From NCBI GenBank assembly GCA_040380145.1, contig JBEIJQ010000030.1:1-22836 (forward strand): a stretch of DNA of 22,836 nucleotides. The letters are read 5' to 3'. The stretch comes from JBEIJQ01 sp040380145 (lineage in GTDB: Bacteria > Bacteroidota > Bacteroidia > Chitinophagales > Saprospiraceae). Positions 14,721 to 22,758 of this stretch are shown one piece after another. Made by a program: the position numbers and the translations under genes. The number at the start of each line of letters is the position of its first letter. The first letter of the stretch is position 1. Under the pieces are notes generated by a model. It was not told where the DNA came from, made no database searches, and worked only from the letters and a program-made list of their open reading frames with translations.

Positions 14721-15689
14721 ATGCAATATCGTCGTCTCGGTTCTTCCGGCCTGCAAGTGAGCGCCCTCTCGCTCGGATCCTGGCTCACCTTCGGCAAACA
14801 GATCGGCGACCATACCGCCGAGGAGCTGATGGCGATGGCCTACGACAGTGGGGTCAATTTTTTCGACAACGCCGAAATCTATGCCCGCGGCAAATCTGAA
14901 ACCGTGATGGGCAACATCCTCAAAAAGATGGCCTGGCCGCGCAGCTCGTACCTCGTGTCCAGCAAGGTTTTTTTCGGGTATGAGACCAACCGCCCCAACC
15001 AGACGGGGCTCAACCGCAAACATATCCTGGAAGGCTGCGAAGCCGCGCTGAAACGTTTACAGCTCGACTATGTGGACCTGTTTTTCTGCCATCGCCCGGA
15101 TCCCCAATGCCCCATCGAGGAAACCGTTTGGGCGATGAACCACCTCGTTCAACAGGGCAAGGTGCTTTACTGGGGCACCTCTGAATGGAGTGCGGCCGAC
15201 ATCGCCGAAGCCCACCGCATCGCCCGCGAAAACCGGCTCATCGGCCCCACGATGGAGCAACCGGAGTACAATATGTTCCACCGCCACCGCGTCGAAACGG
15301 AGTACGCCCCGCTGTACCGGAATCCCGGCCTCGGCACCACCATCTGGTCGCCGCTCGCCTCGGGCCTGCTCACCGGCAAGCACCTCGACGGCGTGGACCC
15401 GGAAAGCCGCTTGGCCATGAAAGGCCTGGAATGGCTCCGCGACAACACGGTCACCGAAGAACGGCAGCGCAAAGTACGCGCCCTGAAAACCGTCGCCGAC
15501 GGCCTGGGCGCATCCCTGCCCAAACTCGCCATCGCCTGGTGCCTCGCCAATCCGGCGGTGAGCACCGTCATCCTCGGGGCATCCAAAACCGCCCACCTGC
15601 GCGAAAACTTAGATGCGCTGGAACTGCTCCCGCAAATGACCCCCGAAGTGATGCAGCAGATCGAAGGAGCATTGGAAACACGCCCCTGA
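14721..15689 (+). CDS. Aldo/keto reductase (potassium channel beta-subunit type)
   Basis: A 322-residue NADPH-dependent oxidoreductase with a TIM-barrel fold. It begins MQYRRLGSSGLQVSALSLGSW. The catalytic tetrad is visible as Asp49 (FFDNAEIY), Tyr54, Lys82 (VSSKVF) and His124 (FFCHRPD). EQPEYNMFHR and WSPLASGLLTGK are typical of the subgroup that includes the Shaker-channel beta subunits and YghZ. The cofactor-binding end is VILGASKTAHLRENLDAL. The substrate is unknown; relatives reduce small aldehydes such as methylglyoxal. The gene starts 64 bases after gldC, so it may be the last gene of that run or have its own promoter (none is obvious). Confidence 0.92.
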   Translation: MQYRRLGSSGLQVSALSLGSWLTFGKQIGDHTAEELMAMAYDSGVNFFDNAEIYARGKSETVMGNILKKMAWPRSSYLVSSKVFFGYETNRPNQTGLNRKHILEGCEAALKRLQLDYVDLFFCHRPDPQCPIEETVWAMNHLVQQGKVLYWGTSEWSAADIAEAHRIARENRLIGPTMEQPEYNMFHRHRVETEYAPLYRNPGLGTTIWSPLASGLLTGKHLDGVDPESRLAMKGLEWLRDNTVTEERQRKVRALKTVADGLGASLPKLAIAWCLANPAVSTVILGASKTAHLRENLDALELLPQMTPEVMQQIEGALETRP

Positions 15690-15712
15690 TCTCGTTTTCT
15701 TCCCAAAAAAAT

Positions 15713-15741
15713 CGCGCCGCTTCTTTTGGATAAGCGGCGCG
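15713..15741 (-). terminator. Strong hairpin terminator reading leftward
   Basis: CGCGCCGCTT (15713-15722) and AAGCGGCGCG (15732-15741) form a perfect 10-bp stem with a 9-base loop. On the minus strand it is followed by ATTTTTT; on the plus strand it has no T-tract. It therefore fits a terminator for a minus-strand transcript, and the only candidate is the tiny reading frame at 15775-15843. It could also help end the aldo/keto reductase transcript. Confidence 0.65.
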
Positions 15742-15774
15742 AAGATACTGCCTATCAAAAAGATAGCGACCTAT

Positions 15775-15843
15775 TTAACCCGCGAGGAGGTAAAACAGGA
15801 AGCAGCAGCAAACGGCGTAAAAGAGGATTTTTTTCATGAGCAT
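15775..15843 (-). CDS. Possible tiny hydrophobic peptide (20-22 residues)
   Basis: The minus strand reads MLMKKILFYAVCCCFLFYLL followed by Ala, Gly and a stop. A start at the second Met (15837) would give 20 residues. Two lysines precede an unbroken hydrophobic run containing three consecutive cysteines, so the product would be a single membrane helix with almost no soluble part. A strong leftward terminator begins 34 bases after the stop, and about 165 bases upstream are AT-rich and otherwise unexplained. Both support a real short transcript. Small membrane proteins and type I toxins have this look. There is no homology evidence and no exact -7 box, so it may still be chance. Confidence 0.4.
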   Translation of the reverse strand: MLMKKILFYAVCCCFLFYLLAG

Positions 15844-16008
15844 GATGTTCGAATTGTGCGTGTGAAAGGAATGGTGTTTGTTTGTTGGGCTGAAAGGGCC
15901 GAAATTGTTTCTTTCTAGTATAAAAATACGAACGATAAATCGAAAAAATAGTTTTTTTCGGAGCAAAAATTTTTTTTCGAGTTTTCTGCCCATTTCTTGA
16001 TTTCGGAT

Positions 16009-17094
16009 ATGCATATTTTCTGTCCCGGAAGGATCAACCTGATCGGCGAGCACTTGGACTACAACGGCGGGCTGGTGCTGCCGGCCGCCTTGGACATGGG
16101 GATACGTCTGCGCGTCTCCCCGCGCACGGACGGGCGGTTCGGTTTTGTTTCCGAGCAGATGCCCGGTTCGGCGCTGCTTTTGGAGGCCGACGAGTTGGAG
16201 CACGATCCGTCGCACGGATGGGCGAATTATCCCAAGGGGGTTTTGCGGGCGTTGTTGTGGGAGGGCCGTCGGCGGCCCGGTCTCGACCTGTTTTTCGGCA
16301 GCGACCTGCCCATCGGTTCGGGCCTGTCGTCCTCGGCGGCGATGGAGGTGGCCACTGGTTTTGCGGCCCTGCGGATGGCCGGAGAAGCGGAGCCCGATCG
16401 AGTGGCGCTGGCCCGCCTTTGCCAACGCGTGGAGAATGAGTACATCGGGGTGAACTGCGGCATCATGGACCAATTTGCCGTGGCCATGGGCCGATCGGGG
16501 CACGCCGTTTTGTTGGACTGCGGCGACCTTTCGCACCGCTATGTGCCGGCCCTTCTGGAGCCGTACCGTTTGGTGGTGATGGACACCCGCAAGCCGCGCA
16601 GCCTGATCGTTTCGGCTTACAACGAGCGCCGCGCCGAATGCGAGGCAGCCAATGCCCTTTTGGAGCAGTGTTTCGGACCGACTCCGTTGGCCCACCGTAC
16701 GCCCGAACAGCTGGAAATTATAAGCGATCCGAAGCTGCTGCGCCGAGCCCGCCATGTCGTTGCCGAGCAGCGGCGCGTTTTGGAAGCGGCGGAGGCGCTG
16801 GAAAAAGGAAATTTGGAGCGTTTCGGCAGCTTGCTGGACGCTTCGCACGAATCGCTGCGGACCGATTACGAGGTCACCGGCGAAGAATTGGACTGTCTGG
16901 TCGGGGCCGCACGGCGGCAGCCGGGCTGTTTGGGCGCGCGCATGACGGGGGCCGGTTTCGGGGGCTGTGCCATTGCGCTGGTGCACGGCGATGCGGCAGC
17001 GGAATTTTCCGTTGCCGTGGGGCGCGAATATGCGCGGCGGGTCGGTCGGGAGGCGGCGTTTTACCGCTGCGGCATCGGGCCGGGCGTCGGCTGA
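16009..17094 (+). CDS. galK: Galactokinase
   Basis: Phosphorylates galactose to galactose 1-phosphate (Leloir pathway). 361 residues of the GHMP kinase family. The galactokinase signature is PGRINLIGEHLDYNGG at residues 6-21, the ATP-binding motif is LPIGSGLSSSAAMEVA, and motif 3 is GARMTGAGFGGCAIAL near the C-terminus. NCGIMDQFAVAMG and MDTRKPRSL are further family segments, with the Asp of the first acting as likely base. The N-terminus is about 20 residues shorter than in E. coli GalK; ATG 16009 is the best start, and a TTG four codons earlier adds little. The galactose transferase, epimerase and transporter genes are not nearby. It converges on the methyltransferase gene with 10 bases between stops. 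Confidence 0.93.
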   Translation: MHIFCPGRINLIGEHLDYNGGLVLPAALDMGIRLRVSPRTDGRFGFVSEQMPGSALLLEADELEHDPSHGWANYPKGVLRALLWEGRRRPGLDLFFGSDLPIGSGLSSSAAMEVATGFAALRMAGEAEPDRVALARLCQRVENEYIGVNCGIMDQFAVAMGRSGHAVLLDCGDLSHRYVPALLEPYRLVVMDTRKPRSLIVSAYNERRAECEAANALLEQCFGPTPLAHRTPEQLEIISDPKLLRRARHVVAEQRRVLEAAEALEKGNLERFGSLLDASHESLRTDYEVTGEELDCLVGAARRQPGCLGARMTGAGFGGCAIALVHGDAAAEFSVAVGREYARRVGREAAFYRCGIGPGVG

Positions 17095-17104
17095 TGCGGT
17101 CGGA

Positions 17105-18001
17105 TCAGCTGCCGGACAGTTTTTTGCGGAGTTTTCTGAACAGGCTGGAAAAAAACATGGCCGTGATCAGGAACAGGTAGGCAAAAAAAGCGGGCAGGCG
17201 CAGCAGATGGAAGACCGTTTTTTTCCAAAGGGCGATCCGTTTGGGATTGAACAGTCCGACATGCATATAAAAGTCGTGGGCCATCACTACGTGCCCACGG
17301 TATTCGAATCGGTCGAACAGGGCGCGAAGCGCCTTCAGGGCTTCCTCGTGGCGGGGATGGTCGGGTCCGAAAGCCGATGGGGAGGCCAGGTACTCGTTTT
17401 TCAGTCCCTCGAAATCCAGATCGGTTTCTTGTCGGAACAACTCCGTTTCGAAACCGTTTCGAAAAAAAGCCGACAGCGCTTTGTTGTCGGTGCGCGTCCA
17501 GGGGCTGTTTCCGCTGTTGGGCACGGAGTATTCCCGCAGAAAGTCGTTAAAAGCGCGCATGAAGTTGGAGGCTTCGGCGTCGTGGGTGCAGTCCACCAGC
17601 ACGGCAGGCCGGTTTTGGCGCAGGATCCGCCCGCATTCGGTTTTGGTGCGTTCCGCATCGAAGTACCGGAGTGCCTGTCCGGCGAACACGAGGTCAACGG
17701 AGGCGTCCGGCAGGCCGGTGGCTTCGGGTTGTGCGTCGAGGGCCGAGTAGTTGGGCTGTTTGGCCAGGATTTTCCGGACCGGGTCGTTGTCTGTGTTGTC
17801 CGCGACCACGGCGAACGCTTTTTTCACATGGGGCAAAAACAGCATGCAGGACTTGCCGGAGGGCGAACCGAGGTCGGCGACCACGAAATCGGCGTCGAGG
17901 AGCAGTTTTTTTTTCAAGAAAAAGACGATCCGCTCCGGAAAATCGGGGTCGAAACGGCGGTCGGGCGGGCCAACGGGAGATATCGGATGCCGGAAGTCCA
18001 T
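17105..18001 (-). CDS. SAM-dependent methyltransferase-like protein with C-terminal membrane anchor
   Basis: 298 residues. Residues 40-51 (VVADLGSPSGKS) correspond to class I methyltransferase motif I, although the usual GCGTG is replaced by GSPSG. Later segments fit the fold: FAVVADNTDNDPVRKILA (motif II/acidic residue region), DLVFAGQALRYFDAERTKTE (motif IV) and GRILRQNRPAVLVDC (strand 5). The closing 35 residues hold a membrane helix (LPAFFAYLFLITAMFFSSLF) and a basic tail (RKLRKKLSGS), so the protein is probably tail-anchored with the enzyme in the cytoplasm. The substrate is unknown; a lipid or quinone-like molecule would fit the anchor. ATG 18001 was chosen because the longer frame runs through the uppS promoter. 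The -7 box TATCTTTG lies 33 bases upstream. Confidence 0.72.
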   Translation of the reverse strand: MDFRHPISPVGPPDRRFDPDFPERIVFFLKKKLLLDADFVVADLGSPSGKSCMLFLPHVKKAFAVVADNTDNDPVRKILAKQPNYSALDAQPEATGLPDASVDLVFAGQALRYFDAERTKTECGRILRQNRPAVLVDCTHDAEASNFMRAFNDFLREYSVPNSGNSPWTRTDNKALSAFFRNGFETELFRQETDLDFEGLKNEYLASPSAFGPDHPRHEEALKALRALFDRFEYRGHVVMAHDFYMHVGLFNPKRIALWKKTVFHLLRLPAFFAYLFLITAMFFSSLFRKLRKKLSGS

Positions 18002-18034
18002 GGCGAACGGCGCGGCGCGGCGCGCGGCGGCTTG

Positions 18035-18042
18035 CAAAGATA
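18035..18042 (-). promoter_or_regulatory. -7 promoter box of the methyltransferase gene
   Basis: The minus strand reads TATCTTTG, an exact TAnnTTTG match, 33 bases before the ATG. The leader between it and the gene includes a 24-base run of only G and C (18008-18031). Confidence 0.45.
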
Positions 18043-18064
18043 GGCAAAGCCCGCAATTGTTTTT

Positions 18065-18072
18065 TACCTTTG
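18065..18072 (+). promoter_or_regulatory. -7 promoter box of uppS
   Basis: TACCTTTG, an exact TAnnTTTG match, 29 bases before the uppS ATG. It lies back to back with the methyltransferase box, only 22 bases apart, so the two promoters probably compete. Confidence 0.5.
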
Positions 18073-18101
18073 CACGGTCAAGCAAAGGAACCACCTTCGC
18101 A

Positions 18102-18842
18102 ATGCCCAAGGAAAAACTCGATCTCGGCAACATCCCGCAGCACATCGCTGTGATCATGGACGGCAACGGCCGCTGGGCCAAGGGCCGTGGTATGGAGCGC
18201 GTCTTCGGCCATAGCAACGGTGTGCGCGCCGTGCGCGAAACCACGGAGGCCGCTGCCGAATTGGGCGTGCGCTACCTCACCCTGTACGCTTTTTCGACCG
18301 AGAACTGGAACCGTCCCCAACTGGAAGTCAACGCGCTGATGTCGCTGTTGGTGAGCACTACGCGCAAAGAGTTGGAGACGCTCCAAAAGAACAACATCCG
18401 CCTGAGGACCATCGGAAACTTCGATTCATTGCCGGAGTCCACCCGTCGGGAGCTGGGCGAGGCGATGGCCGCCACTGCCCAGAACACGGGGATGACCTTG
18501 GTGCTGGCCCTGAGCTACAGCGCCAAGTGGGAAATCGCCCAAGCGGTGCGCCAGATCGCTCGCGATGTGCAGGCGGGCCGCCTCGATCCGGAAAGCATCG
18601 GCGAGTCCCACATTGCCGCCGCGCTCAACACCTCGGGCATGCCCGACCCCGAACTGCTCATCCGCACCAGCGGCGAGACCCGCATATCCAATTTCTTGCT
18701 TTGGCAGATCGCCTATTCCGAACTGTATTTCACCCCTGTGCTCTGGCCGGATTTCCGCAAGGAGAACCTCTTCGAGGCCATCCATGATTTCCAACGGAGG
18801 GAAAGGCGTTTCGGCCTCACCGGCGAGCAAGTGAAAAAATAG
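18102..18842 (+). CDS. uppS: Undecaprenyl diphosphate synthase (cis-prenyltransferase)
   Basis: Builds the C55 lipid carrier for peptidoglycan and other glycans from farnesyl and isopentenyl diphosphates. 246 residues, as expected. IAVIMDGNGRWAKGRG carries the catalytic Asp20 and the DGNGRWA signature. FGHSNGVRAVRETTEAA, LTLYAFSTENWNRP and LALSYSAKWEIAQAVRQIA follow in family order. The C-terminal signature is PDPELLIRTSGETRISNFLL, then AYSELYFTPVLWPDF. ATG 18102 sits just before the first conserved strand. It is the first gene of the envelope operon; bamA starts 65 bases after its stop. Confidence 0.97.
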   Translation: MPKEKLDLGNIPQHIAVIMDGNGRWAKGRGMERVFGHSNGVRAVRETTEAAAELGVRYLTLYAFSTENWNRPQLEVNALMSLLVSTTRKELETLQKNNIRLRTIGNFDSLPESTRRELGEAMAATAQNTGMTLVLALSYSAKWEIAQAVRQIARDVQAGRLDPESIGESHIAAALNTSGMPDPELLIRTSGETRISNFLLWQIAYSELYFTPVLWPDFRKENLFEAIHDFQRRERRFGLTGEQVKK

Positions 18843-18907
18843 CCCGCACCGACTTTACCCACCGCAACCGCCTTCCGCGAACCGCTTCTCGAATCCCGTC
18901 CAGACCT

Positions 18908-21523
18908 ATGCTTTTTCCTTCGGCCCAGCGGCCCCGAACCGGTTTCCCCGGCAGTTTTCTTTGGTCACGGCTCCGCGTCCTTTCCGCGGCACCGGCTTTT
19001 TTTCTCTTGCTGGCCCTGGTGGTGGCGGCGCCCCTTTGGGCACAGCCTGACACCCTGCCCACGGTCGATTATCTCGAACCACAGGAATTCGAGATCGGCG
19101 GGGTAACGGTCACCGGCAACCGCTTCACCGATGCCAACACGCTGGTGGGCATCTCCGGTCTGACGGTGGGCAAAAAAATCCGTCTGCCGGGCGACGAGAC
19201 CCGCGATGCGGTCAAAAAACTGATGAAACTCCGCTTGTTCACCAATGTGGAGATCAACGATGTGAAACACATCGGCGACGTGGTCTTCCTCGACATCGTG
19301 GTCACCGAAAAACCCCGCCTGTCGCGCTATTATTACACCGGTGTTCCCAAGGCCCAGCACGACGATCTCAACAAAGCCGTGGAACGCATCCTGGTGAAGG
19401 GTTCCATCGTGACGGAAAACGTCAAGAGCATGGCTGTGAACGCCCTGTTGGCCTATTACCGCGACAAGGGTTTTACCGCCGCTACGGTCAAGGTGATGGA
19501 GGAGCCCGACGACATCTTGGTCAACAGCACCAAGTTGGGCTTCCAGATCGACAAAGGCCGCCGAGTGCCCATCGGCGAGGTGGTGTTCACGGGCAACCAA
19601 GTGGTCAAGACCGGCAAGTTGCGCCGACTGTTGAAAAAAACCAAACAGAAGCGCTGGTACGCTTTTTTCCTCTCCGCCAAGTTCATCCAAGAGGAATACG
19701 AAAAGGACAAGGAAAAACTGATGGCCCATTACAGCAAGATCGGCCACCGAGATGCCCGTATCCTGCGCGATTCCGTGTATGTGATCAAAAAAGGAGGCCG
19801 TGAGCACCTGCGCGTGGAAATAGACCTCCAAGAGGGCCATACCTATTATTTCGGCAACATCGCCATAAAGGGCAACTCCGTTTACACCGATAAGAAACTG
19901 CGCGATGTCCTCGGTATCCGCAAGGGCGATGTGTACAACGAAGACCTGCTCCAGTCGCGCATCAATTTCGATCAATCGGGCCGCGACATCAGCAGCCTGT
20001 ACCTCGATTTCGGTTATCTGTTCTTCCGCGCCAATCCCGTGGAGACCGGTATCCGGGGCGACAGCATCGACATCGAGATCCGACTTTCGGAAGGGCCGCA
20101 GGCCACCATCGACAAGATCATCATCAAGGGCAACGACCGTACGCACGAGCATGTGATCCGGCGCGAGATCCGCACCCGTCCCGGGCAGAAGTTCAGCCGT
20201 GCCGACATCATCCGTTCGCAGCGCGAGATCGTGGCCCTGAACTATTTCAATCCGGAAAAGTTGCAGATCAACCCCAAGGTGAATCCCGAGCGCGGCACCG
20301 TGGACATCGAGTACACCGTCGAGGAGCGCCCGGCCGACCAGCTGGAACTTTCGGCCGGTTGGGGCGGCGTGGGCCGCGGCGTGATCGGCACCCTCGGCGT
20401 GACTTTCAACAACTTTTCGCTCCGCAACATCTTCAAGCCCGAGGCTTGGAATCCCCTGCCGCAGGGCGACGGGCAGCGGCTTTCGCTGCGCGTGCAGACC
20501 ACCGGCAAGTTTTTCCAACTGTACAACTTCTCGTTCACCGAACCGTGGCTGGGCGGCAAGCGCCCCAATGCTTTCTCGGTGGCCGTTTCCTACTCCCGCC
20601 AGACCAACGGCCGCCCGCCCCAAAGCTCTTCGTACGCCGGTCTCGGCATCCTCAGCACCCAAGTGAGCCTCGGCACCCGTCTGCGCTGGCCCGACGACAA
20701 CTTCGTTTCCCAGACTTCTCTCGGCTACCAGAACTACAGCATCAAGGGAGGCTCTTTCGGCTTCGTTTATTCCGACGAGGCCGGCAACACCTACAGCATG
20801 CCCCAAGGGACCTACCACGGCGTGACCCTCAACCAGACCATCTCTCGCAACACGATCTACGATCCGATCTTCCCCCGCCAAGGTTCGCTGATCTCGCTCT
20901 CGATGTCGTTCACGCCGCCCTATTCGCTGTTCAACGACCGCGATTACTCCGTGCTGCCGGCCAACGAGCGCTACAAGTTCTTGGAATACTACAAGTTCAA
21001 TGTGCGCGCCGAATGGTACCACCGCATCGTGGGCAACCTCGTGCTGAAATCAGCCGCCAAACTGGGTTACCTCGGCAGTTACAACAGCGGCATCGGCCCC
21101 CCGCCCTTCGAGCGCTTTCAAGTGGGCGGCGACGGAATCAACATCGGCAACTTCCAACAGGGCTACGAGATCATCTCGGCCCGCGGCTACGATGTGCCCG
21201 ACATCACGCCCGGCGGCCGCCAATCGGGTGCCGCGATCTTCAACAAGTTCATTCTCGAACTGCGCTATCCGATTTCGCTAAACCCCTCTTCCACGATCTA
21301 TGTACTGGGCTTTTTCGAGGGCACCAACGCTTGGAACCGCTTCCGCGATTACGATCCCTTCGACCTGAAACGCTCCGCCGGTCTCGGCCTGCGCGTGTTC
21401 CTGCCCATGTTCGGCACCTTGGGCTTCGATTACGGCATCGGTTTCGACAAGACCCGCGGCCCCAACGACTCGTGGCTTTCGCTCGGCCGTTTCAACATCG
21501 TGCTGGGCTTCGAACCCCAGTAA
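18908..21523 (+). CDS. bamA: Outer membrane protein assembly factor BamA
   Basis: The outer-membrane insertase of the BAM complex. 871 residues. A long N-terminus with signal helix (about 25-46, ending APLWAQ) leads to five POTRA-like domains between about residues 60 and 475. Each has a strand with the G-N turn, for example VTVTGNRFTDANTLV, VVFTGNQVVKTGKL, IAIKGNSVYTDKKL and IIIKGNDRTHEHVI. The 16-stranded barrel follows (LELSAGWGGVGRG to the end). The lid-loop VRGF-type motif appears as SARGYDVPD, and the last strand is FNIVLGFEPQ. The third POTRA contains a Lys/Trp-rich insert (KKTKQKRWYAFFLSAK) typical of Bacteroidota BamA. ATG 18908 is a little upstream of the hydrophobic core and gives an extended n-region; a later start is possible. 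Two ompH chaperone genes follow. Confidence 0.96.
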   Translation: MLFPSAQRPRTGFPGSFLWSRLRVLSAAPAFFLLLALVVAAPLWAQPDTLPTVDYLEPQEFEIGGVTVTGNRFTDANTLVGISGLTVGKKIRLPGDETRDAVKKLMKLRLFTNVEINDVKHIGDVVFLDIVVTEKPRLSRYYYTGVPKAQHDDLNKAVERILVKGSIVTENVKSMAVNALLAYYRDKGFTAATVKVMEEPDDILVNSTKLGFQIDKGRRVPIGEVVFTGNQVVKTGKLRRLLKKTKQKRWYAFFLSAKFIQEEYEKDKEKLMAHYSKIGHRDARILRDSVYVIKKGGREHLRVEIDLQEGHTYYFGNIAIKGNSVYTDKKLRDVLGIRKGDVYNEDLLQSRINFDQSGRDISSLYLDFGYLFFRANPVETGIRGDSIDIEIRLSEGPQATIDKIIIKGNDRTHEHVIRREIRTRPGQKFSRADIIRSQREIVALNYFNPEKLQINPKVNPERGTVDIEYTVEERPADQLELSAGWGGVGRGVIGTLGVTFNNFSLRNIFKPEAWNPLPQGDGQRLSLRVQTTGKFFQLYNFSFTEPWLGGKRPNAFSVAVSYSRQTNGRPPQSSSYAGLGILSTQVSLGTRLRWPDDNFVSQTSLGYQNYSIKGGSFGFVYSDEAGNTYSMPQGTYHGVTLNQTISRNTIYDPIFPRQGSLISLSMSFTPPYSLFNDRDYSVLPANERYKFLEYYKFNVRAEWYHRIVGNLVLKSAAKLGYLGSYNSGIGPPPFERFQVGGDGINIGNFQQGYEIISARGYDVPDITPGGRQSGAAIFNKFILELRYPISLNPSSTIYVLGFFEGTNAWNRFRDYDPFDLKRSAGLGLRVFLPMFGTLGFDYGIGFDKTRGPNDSWLSLGRFNIVLGFEPQ

Positions 21524-21528
21524 TTCGC

Positions 21529-21536
21529 TATCTTTG
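21529..21536 (+). promoter_or_regulatory. -7 promoter box upstream of the first ompH gene
   Basis: TATCTTTG, an exact TAnnTTTG match, begins six bases after the bamA stop and lies 104 bases before the ompH ATG. It suggests that the chaperone genes can be expressed independently of uppS-bamA. Confidence 0.45.
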
Positions 21537-21640
21537 TCCGGCTTTTAGGCTCCCGCGCCGGGCATTGTTTTCTTTTGGCAGCAAATTTGTTCGGGCGTTT
21601 CGGCAACTCTTTTTTTATAAAAAAATCAATTACTCCGCTC

Positions 21641-22144
21641 ATGAAAAAAATCCTCCTTGTGCTCGCACTCGCGCTGGTCGGAACCGCCGCCAACGCCCAA
21701 CGCCTCGCCTATGTGGACGTGAACGCCATCATGGACGCCGTGCCCGAATACAAAGCTGCCCAGCAGGAGCTAGACCGCGCCTCCGAACAGTGGAAGCAGG
21801 ACATCCAGCGCGAATACCAGAAAATCGACGAGATGTACCGCAAGTTCCAAGCCGACCAGGTCTTCCTCAACGAATCGGACCGCAAGCGCCGCGAAGAGGA
21901 AATCGTCCAAAAAGAAAAGGATGTGCGCGAAATGCAGAAGCTCAAGTTCGGCCCCGACGGCGAACTCACCAAAAAGCGCCAGGCTCTCGTGAAACCCATC
22001 CAAGAACGCGTGTACAAGGCCATCAACCTGTACGCCCAAGAAAAAGGCCTGGATTTCATCTTCGACAAAGGCTCCGCCGGACTTCTTTTCGCCAACGATA
22101 CCTACGACAAGACCCAGGACATCATCAAAAAATTGGGACAGTGA
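21641..22144 (+). CDS. ompH: OmpH/Skp family periplasmic chaperone
   Basis: 167 residues. Skp-type chaperones bind unfolded outer-membrane proteins and hand them to BAM. A signal peptide spans 1-19 (KKILLVLALALVGTAANA, cut before Gln-Arg). RLAYVDVNAIMDAVPEYKAA is the conserved first strand and helix start. A long charged coiled coil follows (about 42-120, rich in Lys/Glu/Gln), then the return strand YAQEKGLDFIFDKGSAG with a final helix. It lies 117 bases after bamA, a position typical of Bacteroidota, and 54 bases before a second, divergent copy. Confidence 0.93.
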   Translation: MKKILLVLALALVGTAANAQRLAYVDVNAIMDAVPEYKAAQQELDRASEQWKQDIQREYQKIDEMYRKFQADQVFLNESDRKRREEEIVQKEKDVREMQKLKFGPDGELTKKRQALVKPIQERVYKAINLYAQEKGLDFIFDKGSAGLLFANDTYDKTQDIIKKLGQ

Positions 22145-22198
22145 TCCCCTTTTTTCCAAGCTCCATTTTTCCACTTCTCCAAATTTCATTTGACGACC

Positions 22199-22693
22199 AT
22201 GCGTTTTATTCCCTTGTTGTTCGGCCTGCTGTTGACGGGCACGCTCACCGCCCAAAAAATCGGCCACGTGGATTATGGGGCCATCCTTTCCGCCCTGCCG
22301 GATGTGAAGAACGTGAACACCGAAGTCCAAACGGCCAAAGACCAGTACACGAAAATGGGGCAAAACCTCGAGCAGAAAATGCAGGCCAAGTACGCCGAGG
22401 CCCAACGGTTGGCCGAAACCGGCAAACTGACGCCTGAACTCGAGCAGAAATACACCGCCGAAATCCAGAAGATGCAGGAAGATCTCGAAAAGTTCGCCGC
22501 CAAGGCCGAGGAAGACCTCGCCAAAAAACGCGACGATCTGCTCCAGCCCGTCCTCGACCGGATCGAACAAGCGGTCAAAGATGTGGCCAAAGAAAAAGGT
22601 TTCGCCTACATCCTCGACAGCAGCACCCTTCTGTTTATGGACGGCGGTACCGACATCACCAACGATGTGAAAGCCAAATTGGGCATCCAATAG
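22199..22693 (+). CDS. OmpH/Skp family periplasmic chaperone, second copy
   Basis: 164 residues. It has a short signal peptide (RFIPLLFGLLLTGTLTA), then KIGHVDYGAILSALPDVKNV, a coiled coil rich in Gln/Lys/Glu (about 40-118), and the return strand AKEKGFAYILDSSTLLF. The layout matches its neighbour, but outside the conserved ends the two differ widely, so the duplication is old. ATG 22199 is preferred over a TTG nine bases earlier because MRF gives a compact n-region. A strong terminator follows 27 bases after the stop, so this is the last gene of the run starting at uppS. Confidence 0.92.
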   Translation: MRFIPLLFGLLLTGTLTAQKIGHVDYGAILSALPDVKNVNTEVQTAKDQYTKMGQNLEQKMQAKYAEAQRLAETGKLTPELEQKYTAEIQKMQEDLEKFAAKAEEDLAKKRDDLLQPVLDRIEQAVKDVAKEKGFAYILDSSTLLFMDGGTDITNDVKAKLGIQ

Positions 22694-22720
22694 GCTCCCG
22701 ATCCGCTCGAAGAAGAGAGC

Positions 22721-22758
22721 AAAAACGGCTCCCCGGAAATTTCCGGGGAGCCGTTTTT
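22721..22758. terminator. 38-bp perfect palindromic terminator
   Basis: AAAAACGGCTCCCCGGAAA (22721-22739) is followed at once by its exact complement (22740-22758). The folded RNA has a GC-rich core and a T-tract on the right on either strand, so it can end transcription in both directions. It closes the uppS-bamA-ompH run and may also end a gene entering from the right. Confidence 0.88.

Noticed and set aside
18965..21022. A 685-codon open frame on the minus strand, antisense to bamA
   Set aside because: It is a shadow of bamA caused by strong codon bias in GC-rich DNA. It has no recognisable domain, and bamA is certain.
20359..22437. A 692-codon plus-strand frame across bamA and the ompH genes
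   Set aside because: Out of frame with three well-supported genes and rich in Arg/Pro, as expected for a shadow.
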